Below are positions 36,781-42,204 of a stretch of DNA of 42,204 bases, piece by piece (within the stretch, counting starts at the first letter, position 1; each line of letters opens with the position of its first letter). The position numbers were made by a program, and so were the translations under genes. The notes beneath the pieces are model-generated. The model ran no database searches. It saw only the letters and a program-made list of their open reading frames with translations, and was not told the DNA's origin. The stretch is from a virus: IMG/VR virus record IMGVR_UViG_3300046167_000527, positions 1 through 42,204 of that record. One strand, written 5' to 3'.

Positions 36781-38583
36781 ATGGCAAAGCAAGAATACCT
36801 TGGGGTCGAGATTGACCTTTCGCGTGATGACCTATTTGACGAACTAGGTATTCAAAGATTAAAAGAAAGTTATATGCGTGAAGACGAAACGTCTCCGCAA
36901 CAACGATTTGCTTTCGTCTCTCAGAAGTTTAGTTCTAACCCAGAACACGCACAACGACTCTACGATTACGCATCCAAACACTGGTTGTCTTACTCGACCC
37001 CGATCCTCGCATACGGGAGAACGGGTAAGGGCATGCCAATCTCCTGCTTCCTCAACTTCATCGAAGACACTGCTGAAGGTCTGGTGGGTAACCTGTCCGA
37101 AACTAACTGGTTGTCCATGATGGGTGGCGGTGTAGGTGTCGGGTTCGGTATCCGGTCATCAGACGAGAAGTCCACCGGAGTTATCCCACACCTCAAGACA
37201 TATGACGCGTCGTCACTGGCATACCGTCAGGGCAAGACTCGTCGTGGGTCATACGCGGCATACCTCGACATCTCCCACCCAGACATCATTGAGTTTCTGG
37301 AGATGCGCAAACCGACTGGTGACCCAAACCGTCGTTGCCTAAACCTGCACCACGGCATCAACATCTCTGATCGTTTCATGGAGTTGATCGAGCGTTGCAT
37401 GACAGACACTGACGTGGACGACGGGTTCAACCTGTGCGACCCACACTCAGGGGAAGTTCGTGAAACTGTTTCAGCGAGGGCACTGTGGCAGAAGATTCTC
37501 GAACTACGCATGGAGACAGGAGAACCATACCTGCACTTCATCGACACCAGCAACCGTGCGATGCCTGAGTTCCAAAAGAAACTCGGTCTGAAGATCCACC
37601 AGTCCAACCTCTGCTCGGAAATCATCCTGCCAACTAACGAGGAGCGCACTGCTGTTTGTTGTTTGTCCTCGGTGAACCTTGAGCACTATGACGCATGGAG
37701 CAAGAACGACTTGTTCCTCCGTGACATGGCAGAGATGCTGGACAACGTGCTACAGTTCTTTATCGACAACGCACCGGACGCAGTATCTCGTGCCAAGTTC
37801 TCTGCTGGTCGAGAGAGATCGATCGGCATCGGGGCACTTGGGTTCCACGCATACCTACAGAAAAAAGATCTTCCATTCGAATGCGCAATGGCAAAGGTCA
37901 CCAACAACCGAGTGTTCTCACTAATCCGCAGGAAACTCGACGAAGCAAACTTAGAATTAGGAAAAGAGAGAGGAGAAGCACCAGATGCGCAGGGCACGGG
38001 TCGTCGTTTTAGTCATGTCATGGCAATTGCTCCAAATGCAAGTTCTTCCATCATCATGGGGAATACCTCGCCGTCAGTTGAACCATGGAGAGCAAACGCA
38101 TATCGTCAGGACACTCTCTCAGGCGCATTCCTGAACAAGAACAAGTACCTTGACAGACTTATCCTAAGTAAAATTGAGTCGGGCGAAACCAAACAGGACT
38201 ACGACGAGATCTGGTCCAGCATTATCGCAAACGACGGTTCTTGTCAGCACCTCCGTTTCCTGACAGACGAAGAAAAAGAAGTCTTCAAGACTTCAATGGA
38301 GATCGACCAGCGTTGGGTTATCGAACATGCTGCTGATAGGCAGAACTTCATCGACCAGTCGCAGTCACTAAACTTGTTCTTCCGACCTGACGTGAACATC
38401 AAGTATCTTCACGCAGTCCACTTCCTCGCATGGAAGAAAGGTGTGAAGACATTATACTACTGTCGTTCAGAGAAACTCGGCAAAGCAGATAAAGTATCTG
38501 CGCGCATTGAACGTCAGGTGATTAAAGAAATTGATATGAGTGCACTCGTGAACGACGAAGAGTGTATCGCCTGCGAAGGGTAA
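36781..38583 (+). CDS. nrdA: Class I ribonucleotide reductase, alpha subunit
   Basis: 600 residues. It reduces ribonucleoside diphosphates to deoxy forms for phage DNA synthesis, with the NrdB partner downstream. Active-site features: SCF (Cys89), NLCSE (Asn276, Cys278, Glu280) and a second CC near residue 294; PNASSSIIMGNTSPSVEP; KTLYYCR with the radical-transfer Tyr pair; and a C-terminal CIAC pair that would be re-reduced by thioredoxin or glutaredoxin. It starts directly with the catalytic region: the N-terminal ATP-cone of E. coli NrdA is missing, explaining the short length (about 760 in E. coli), so dATP overactivity inhibition is probably absent. Complete frame. Confidence 0.93.
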   Translation: MAKQEYLGVEIDLSRDDLFDELGIQRLKESYMREDETSPQQRFAFVSQKFSSNPEHAQRLYDYASKHWLSYSTPILAYGRTGKGMPISCFLNFIEDTAEGLVGNLSETNWLSMMGGGVGVGFGIRSSDEKSTGVIPHLKTYDASSLAYRQGKTRRGSYAAYLDISHPDIIEFLEMRKPTGDPNRRCLNLHHGINISDRFMELIERCMTDTDVDDGFNLCDPHSGEVRETVSARALWQKILELRMETGEPYLHFIDTSNRAMPEFQKKLGLKIHQSNLCSEIILPTNEERTAVCCLSSVNLEHYDAWSKNDLFLRDMAEMLDNVLQFFIDNAPDAVSRAKFSAGRERSIGIGALGFHAYLQKKDLPFECAMAKVTNNRVFSLIRRKLDEANLELGKERGEAPDAQGTGRRFSHVMAIAPNASSSIIMGNTSPSVEPWRANAYRQDTLSGAFLNKNKYLDRLILSKIESGETKQDYDEIWSSIIANDGSCQHLRFLTDEEKEVFKTSMEIDQRWVIEHAADRQNFIDQSQSLNLFFRPDVNIKYLHAVHFLAWKKGVKTLYYCRSEKLGKADKVSARIERQVIKEIDMSALVNDEECIACEG

Positions 38584-39122
38584 TGAGAAACTACAACAAA
38601 GAGTTCATCCTCTCTCCCGAAGAACTGAAAGAAGCGACCGACTATTGCTCGGACATTCAGTGGGATGAAGTGTATCAAGACTACAACCTCTTCGACCTCC
38701 AACGCCACGATGTGTCGGAGTACGAGGGGTTGGGTTTCGCAAAGAGACTACAAGAGTATTCAGGTAAACCCGACTGCGTTGGGTTCTACTATCTGAGATA
38801 TATCCCTGGTTCTTTTACTAGGGTGCATCAAGACCACGAATCATCGATGACTATCGTGACACTTATCGATAGTAAAGACCTCGTGGGTGGAGATGCGATT
38901 GTTCGTCATGAGTACACAGCACGTGAAGGTGGCAGACCGGCAACAATGAAGTGTTGTAGAAACAAGAACGAAAACGAGAGACCACCATACGGACAGGAAA
39001 TGATTTTGGATGTCCTTCCTATGGAGGTTGGTGAGAGTTTGGTCTACGGTAACGACCTATCTCACGGTGTATCTTTGGTGCATGAAGGGCAACGGACTGT
39101 TCTTATCACATGGTTCAAATAA
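38583..39122 (+). CDS. 2OG-Fe(II) oxygenase-like protein between nrdA and nrdB
   Basis: 179 residues from ATG 38583, which shares a base with the nrdA stop; an in-frame upstream extension is inside nrdA. VHQDHESS gives HxD (His82, Asp84), and LSHGVSLVHEGQRTVLITWF gives the distal His161 and Arg171 that binds 2-oxoglutarate. FYYLRYIPGSF is the usual beta strand before the metal site. Likely a hydroxylase; in phages such enzymes may modify proteins or nucleic acid bases. Its position inside the nrd operon is notable. Confidence 0.82.
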   Translation: MRNYNKEFILSPEELKEATDYCSDIQWDEVYQDYNLFDLQRHDVSEYEGLGFAKRLQEYSGKPDCVGFYYLRYIPGSFTRVHQDHESSMTIVTLIDSKDLVGGDAIVRHEYTAREGGRPATMKCCRNKNENERPPYGQEMILDVLPMEVGESLVYGNDLSHGVSLVHEGQRTVLITWFK

Positions 39123-39131
39123 GGCAAAGTA

Positions 39132-40115
39132 ATGGCAAATTTTAACCTGACAGACGAACGAGAATACTTTAAACCTTTCAACTATCCTTGGGCATATGAG
39201 GCATGGTTGAAGCACGAACAATCACATTGGTTACACACCGAAGTTCCTATGGCAGAAGACGTCAAGGACTGGCAGAGAAAACTCTCTAGTGAAGAGAAAG
39301 CGTTCCTCACTAACATCTTCCGCTTCTTCACGCAGGGCGACATCGACGTTGCTGGAGGTTATGTCGACAACTATCTCCCATACTTCAAGCAACCAGAAGT
39401 CCGCATGATGTTGTCGGGTTTCTGTGCACGTGAAGCACTGCACGTTGCGGCATACTCTCACTTGATCGAAACTCTGGGCATGCCCGAGTCGACATACAAT
39501 GAGTTCTTTGAGTATGAGGCAATGGCAGAGAAGCACGACTACTTCATGAACCTATCCAAGAGCAACGGGACGAAAGAGTCTGTTGCGACCAACATTGCTG
39601 CGTTCTCCGCATTCACCGAAGGCATGCAGTTGTTCTCCTCTTTTATCATGCTACTCAACTTCCCACGTCACGGCAAGATGAAGGGCATGGGTCAGATCGT
39701 AACTTGGTCCATCGTCGACGAGACTATGCATGCTGAGTCTATGATCAAGTTGTTCCGCACCTACGTTGAAGAGAACCTTGAGATCTGGAACGACGATCTC
39801 AAATCCCAAATCTACGTCATTGCTGAAAAGATGGTAGAGTTGGAAGACAAGTTCATCGACCTAGCATTTGCGATGGGTCCAATGCAAGACCTGACTGCTG
39901 CTGAAGTTAAGACCTACATCCGATACATCTGTGACCGCCGACTCATCTCTCTGGGAATGAAGGGCATCTTCAAAGTTAAGAAGAATCCTTTGCTCTGGGT
40001 TGAGGAGATGATCAACGCACCGACCCACACAAACTTCTTCGAGAACCGATCTACGGACTACGCACGTGGTGCTATGAGTGGTGACTGGAATGATGTGTGG
40101 GGAGCAGCCTCCTAA
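39132..40115 (+). CDS. nrdB: Class I ribonucleotide reductase, beta subunit
   Basis: 327 residues. It forms the di-iron tyrosyl radical that NrdA uses. Ligands by alignment with E. coli: Asp70 (TQGDID), Glu101 and His104 (AREALH), Glu163 (FTEGM), Glu197 and His200 (DETMH); radical Tyr108 is four residues after His104, as in E. coli. All present, so a standard Tyr-radical class Ia-type enzyme is likely. It follows the oxygenase by nine bases with an AGGCAAAG site. Confidence 0.93.
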   Translation: MANFNLTDEREYFKPFNYPWAYEAWLKHEQSHWLHTEVPMAEDVKDWQRKLSSEEKAFLTNIFRFFTQGDIDVAGGYVDNYLPYFKQPEVRMMLSGFCAREALHVAAYSHLIETLGMPESTYNEFFEYEAMAEKHDYFMNLSKSNGTKESVATNIAAFSAFTEGMQLFSSFIMLLNFPRHGKMKGMGQIVTWSIVDETMHAESMIKLFRTYVEENLEIWNDDLKSQIYVIAEKMVELEDKFIDLAFAMGPMQDLTAAEVKTYIRYICDRRLISLGMKGIFKVKKNPLLWVEEMINAPTHTNFFENRSTDYARGAMSGDWNDVWGAAS

Positions 40116-40143
40116 GTAATCCAAGACTATTTGGAACCGTGTA

Positions 40144-40266
40144 ATGGAAGAACAAGTATTTGACATCGTATGTGATATGTGCGAGACCACAACAGAAGTA
40201 ATCGTGCATGATGTGGACGAGTCACCCTGTTTCTGTCCTATGTGCGGCATCCCAGTAGAAGCGTGA
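40144..40266 (+). CDS. Tiny zinc-ribbon protein
   Basis: 40 residues from ATG 40144. Two CxxC pairs, CDMC and CPMC, separated by about 20 residues, form a zinc-ribbon layout. Acidic between the pairs. The next gene starts in its stop (GTGA). Such mini zinc ribbons are common in phages; the role is unknown. Confidence 0.65.
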   Translation: MEEQVFDIVCDMCETTTEVIVHDVDESPCFCPMCGIPVEA

Positions 40267-40682
40267 GTTGGACATATAAGGGAGAGGCATTCTCTCCTGC
40301 GTATGAAGACCTATCCGATTGGGTTGGGTTCGTTTACGTCATCACAGAAAGGTCGACAGGCATGAAGTATGTCGGTAAGAAATTCTTCCACCGGAAGAAG
40401 ACTCTACCAGTAACAAAGACTCGAAAGCGTAGGAAGCATACGCGAGTAGAGTCTGACTGGCAGACCTACCATGGTAGTTCTACTACCGTACAAGCACTCC
40501 TAGAAGAGCACGGTGAGCAGGCGTTCGACCGAGAGATCCTGCGTCTCTGCAAGACCAAAGGAGACTGTGCTTACTATGAAACCAAGGAGCAGTTTGATCG
40601 TGAGGTTCTAACCCGCGACGACTACTACAATGGCATAATCAACTGTCGCATTTCGAGAAGTCACCTGTCTCAGAATAAGTGA
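40263..40682 (+). CDS. GIY-YIG-like nuclease domain protein
   Basis: 139 residues from GTG 40263 (GTGA overlap); an in-frame ATG at 40242 is possible. WVGFVYVITERSTGMKYVGK fits the GIY-YIG motif (FVYVI...KYVG); KKFFHRKK follows, then SDWQTYHGSS and FDREILRLC with the expected Arg and Glu elements. In T4-like marine phages this short Seg-like family sits next to nrd genes. It may be a homing or repair nuclease. Confidence 0.8.
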   Translation: MSWTYKGEAFSPAYEDLSDWVGFVYVITERSTGMKYVGKKFFHRKKTLPVTKTRKRRKHTRVESDWQTYHGSSTTVQALLEEHGEQAFDREILRLCKTKGDCAYYETKEQFDREVLTRDDYYNGIINCRISRSHLSQNK

Positions 40683-40694
40683 CATATTTGCCTT

Positions 40695-40707
40695 TCCTAT
40701 ATAATAC
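40695..40707 (+). promoter_or_regulatory. Promoter-like box, same type as upstream of nrdA
   Basis: TTCCTATATAATA, with TATAAT at 40700-40705, 24 bases before ATG 40729; a GAGGA ribosome binding site lies between. Identical core to the box at 36736-36748. Confidence 0.5.
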
Positions 40708-40728
40708 TATCGACTGAGGAACTTCATT

Positions 40729-41190
40729 ATGATTACCGAAAACCAGAAAGGTCAATCCAAAAGGGTTGAATTGTTCGAACTGCTAGAAAAAATCTCGAAA
40801 GAGACTTCAAGAAAGGAAAAGATTATACTTGTGAAAGAGTTTGCTACACAATATCCTTCCTTCGCAGACTACCTGCGCTGCGTGTTTGATACACGTGTTC
40901 AATTCCTATTACCTGAAGGTCGTCCACCCTTTGACTCTGCCCAAGAGCATTCGTATCCATCGACTTGGCATAGAGCACACAAGCAACTGACATACTTCGT
41001 TAAAGGTCTAAAAGCAGATCATCTCCACGCATTGAAGCGTGAGACAATGTTTATCGGTATCTTGGAATCAGTGCACCCAAAGGACGCAGAAGTCCTTATT
41101 GATATGGTTGCAAAGAAATCCTCAGCAAAAGGTTTGACTGAAAAGGTCGTCCGTGAAGCAGTGCCTAACCTGCTTCCGGCGTCTGAGTAA
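40729..41190 (+). CDS. Conserved T4-like phage protein (DUF6433-like)
   Basis: 153 residues. ELLEKISKETSRKEKIILVK, then ADYLRCVFDTRVQFLLPEG, RPP and KREXMFIxxLExVHPxDAE-type middle, then GLTEKVVREAVPNLLP. I recall this order from T4-like marine phages (DUF6433 from memory). No enzymatic motif. Unknown function; it has its own promoter-like box. Confidence 0.75.
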   Translation: MITENQKGQSKRVELFELLEKISKETSRKEKIILVKEFATQYPSFADYLRCVFDTRVQFLLPEGRPPFDSAQEHSYPSTWHRAHKQLTYFVKGLKADHLHALKRETMFIGILESVHPKDAEVLIDMVAKKSSAKGLTEKVVREAVPNLLPASE

Positions 41191-41289
41191 GTTTAAGAGT
41201 TCAGACAGGAGATAATGCCTAACTGATAAAACCGTGAGAAGTACCTACTTTATGTTCTTTTGAATAAACCGACACATTAGGAGTCGCCT

Positions 41290-41469
41290 ATGGTAAGCAC
41301 CAATCAACTAGAACGTTTACGCAAGGACAGTGCAGAGTTGGATAATTATATTCACAAACTCAATAAGAAGGGAAAGCAATCCCTCGCACATAAGGTGGAG
41401 AAGAAGAGAGATTATCTCGATAATTATATCTCGGAACTCCAAGACTCTCTCACGGTAAATAATCAATAA
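41290..41469 (+). CDS. Small basic coiled-coil protein
   Basis: 59 residues after AGGAG. Starts MVSTNQLERLRKDSAELDNY and repeats a LDNYI element (LDNYIHKL and LDNYISEL), so it is likely two related helices. The terminator follows 20 bases later. Confidence 0.55.
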   Translation: MVSTNQLERLRKDSAELDNYIHKLNKKGKQSLAHKVEKKRDYLDNYISELQDSLTVNNQ

Positions 41470-41472
41470 GGA

Positions 41473-41519
41473 AGGTGATCATATCTCGTGCCCCCACTTC
41501 GGTGGGGGTATCGTCACCT
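41473..41519 (+). terminator. Rho-independent terminator-like hairpin
   Basis: Core CCCCCAC-TTCG-GTGGGGG (41491-41508), a 7-bp stem with TTCG loop, plus outer arms AGGTGA and TCACCT. No perfect T-run (TATCGTCACCTCTCTCC), so it could also be an RNA processing or protecting structure. Confidence 0.7.
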
Positions 41520-41565
41520 CTCTCCTCCCCTCTCTTAAATAATTTATCCTTTTGTCAGAAAGTGC

Positions 41566-41593
41566 TTGACGATTCATTCTATATGCTTAAAAT
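41566..41593 (+). promoter_or_regulatory. Sigma-70-type promoter
   Basis: TTGACG (41566-41571), a 16-base spacer and TAAAAT (41588-41593), after the terminator and upstream of ATG 41643. An octamer-like CTTAAATA lies at about 41534. Confidence 0.55.
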
Positions 41594-41642
41594 AAAGAAC
41601 ATCGTCTGCGGGAAATGACATACTACTCTAAAGGACTACGAT

Positions 41643-41882
41643 ATGAGTGACGAAGAAGGTAAAATTATTTCTCTAACAGAGGTTATCGAGAGCAAGGTAA
41701 TCAAAGAGAAGGAATTAGAATTCTATCGAGAGCAACTGGTAGAAATTCAAAGGAAGATCGGTTTCCTCGAACTAGATCTTAATCTTACCAAACAAATAAT
41801 TGGATTAATCGAGAAGGAGTCTATAGTATCTATAGATAACTCTGTGCCACTAATTGGAGTAGACCCAGATGCCGACGTATGA
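41643..41882 (+). CDS. Small coiled-coil protein
   Basis: 79 residues. Starts MSDEEGKIISLTEVIESKVI, then a heptad-like helix (ELEFYREQLVEIQRKIGFLE). The KIISLTE start resembles that of the 7233 gene (KVISLDE), a shared short leader motif. Overlaps the next gene by 14 bases. Confidence 0.65.
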   Translation: MSDEEGKIISLTEVIESKVIKEKELEFYREQLVEIQRKIGFLELDLNLTKQIIGLIEKESIVSIDNSVPLIGVDPDADV

Positions 41883-42102
41883 TTTAAAGAATACGAAGAC
41901 CGGAGAAGAGAAAGAAGTAATTTGTTCGTATGACTCTATGAAGGAGATGTGCGAATCAGGAGAGTGGGAGCAGTTCCATTCTTCAACCGCATCACTTGTT
42001 ACCCATGTTAATGGGACACTAAGTACAACAAGCGAAGGATGGAAGGACGTCCTGCGTCAAACAAAGAGATACTCTGGTCGCGGTAACACCATTAAGGTCT
42101 AA
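41869..42102 (+). CDS. FmdB-like/MPTY-type small protein without zinc cysteines
   Basis: 77 residues. MPTYDLKNTKTGEEKEVICS at the start and GWKDVLRQTKRYSGRGNTIK at the end match the T4-like phage MPTYxFxxxxTGE...GFxDVLxxIxxxxP pattern. Cellular FmdB-type zinc-ribbon proteins have two CxxC pairs; only isolated Cys are seen here, so zinc binding is doubtful. Last base overlaps the next ATG. Confidence 0.7.
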   Translation: MPTYDLKNTKTGEEKEVICSYDSMKEMCESGEWEQFHSSTASLVTHVNGTLSTTSEGWKDVLRQTKRYSGRGNTIKV

Positions 42103-42204
42103 TGTTCACACCTACTGAAAAGAAAGTGCGTAACTATCGACGCACCCTAAAGCAGCACTGTAAGAAGAAGACTACTAGGTCTGGAGATACAGTTGAGTGC
42201 AGAT
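42102..42204 (+). CDS. Hypothetical basic protein (3' end outside window)
   Basis: Starts at ATG 42102 in the TAATG overlap and is open to the window edge: MFTPTEKKVRNYRRTLKQHC then KKKTTRSGDT. Strongly basic. Too little to classify. Confidence 0.5.
   Translation, partial: MFTPTEKKVRNYRRTLKQHCKKKTTRSGDTVECR

Noticed and set aside
40729-41190. Assigning a replication or repair role to this conserved protein
   Set aside because: It is familiar from T4-like phages, but I see no catalytic or nucleic-acid-binding motif to support a function.
1-42204. tRNA genes
   Set aside because: I looked in the larger gaps (3692-4162, 6703-6942, 18969-19411, 41191-41289) for a T-arm GTTCGAATC-type motif with acceptor pairing and found none.
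1-42204. Lysogeny functions or attachment sites
   Set aside because: No integrase, excisionase, CI-like repressor or att-like duplication was seen; the ribbon-helix-helix protein alone is not evidence for lysogeny.

Overview
This window looks like part of a lytic, T4-superfamily marine bacteriophage genome. Every supported gene is on the + strand, and most neighbours overlap by 1-8 bases (ATGA, TAATG or GTGA junctions). T4-type late promoter octamers (TATAAATA) precede virion-type genes. There is a class I ribonucleotide reductase pair, a spanin pair, long tail-fibre-like proteins and many small conserved T4-like proteins. I see no integrase, repressor, tRNA, CRISPR array or photosynthesis gene. 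The promoters are ordinary sigma-70 type and the lipoproteins have bacterial lipoboxes, so the host is probably a Gram-negative marine bacterium; I cannot name it.

Layout. (1) 1-2494: three secreted or lipoprotein HExxH metallopeptidase-like proteins, two of them metzincin-like paralogues. (2) 2545-4162: small membrane and lipoprotein genes, then a roughly 470-bp AT-rich gap with tandem copies of a perfect 16-bp palindrome. (3) 4163-20094: the early/accessory region, driven by eight copies of a conserved promoter cassette. It holds many tiny membrane proteins, a MazG-like protein, two 2OG-Fe(II) oxygenases, a c-type cytochrome lipoprotein, a ribbon-helix-helix protein, a DUF3310-like protein, an acetyltransferase-like protein, an alternative oxidase and a PD-(D/E)XK nuclease. 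(4) 20091-35587: late region with T4-type late promoters, coding for an HExxH protein, a nucleotidyl-transferase/ligase-fold protein, a cytidylyltransferase-like protein, two tail-fibre-like proteins, basic putative internal head proteins, spanins and an EF-hand-like protein. (5) 35621-40682: conserved T4-like proteins, nrdA, a third 2OG oxygenase, nrdB and a GIY-YIG protein. (6) 40729-42204: small conserved proteins, the last one cut by the window edge.

Most notable biology: the phage appears to carry two respiratory-chain proteins, a complete di-iron alternative oxidase (17416-17982) and a CxxCH cytochrome c lipoprotein (10028-10285). This suggests manipulation of host electron flow during infection. 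The secreted metalloprotease cluster and the reusable early promoter cassette are also unusual.

Caution: several genes (8439, 10360, 10712, 14147, 14811, 23423/23484, 32411/32799, 35140) read as one protein only if the frame moves by +1, usually at a short homopolymer. This looks more like single-base overcalls in the assembly than biology, but it needs raw reads. Family assignments come from motif recognition by eye; no database search was run.
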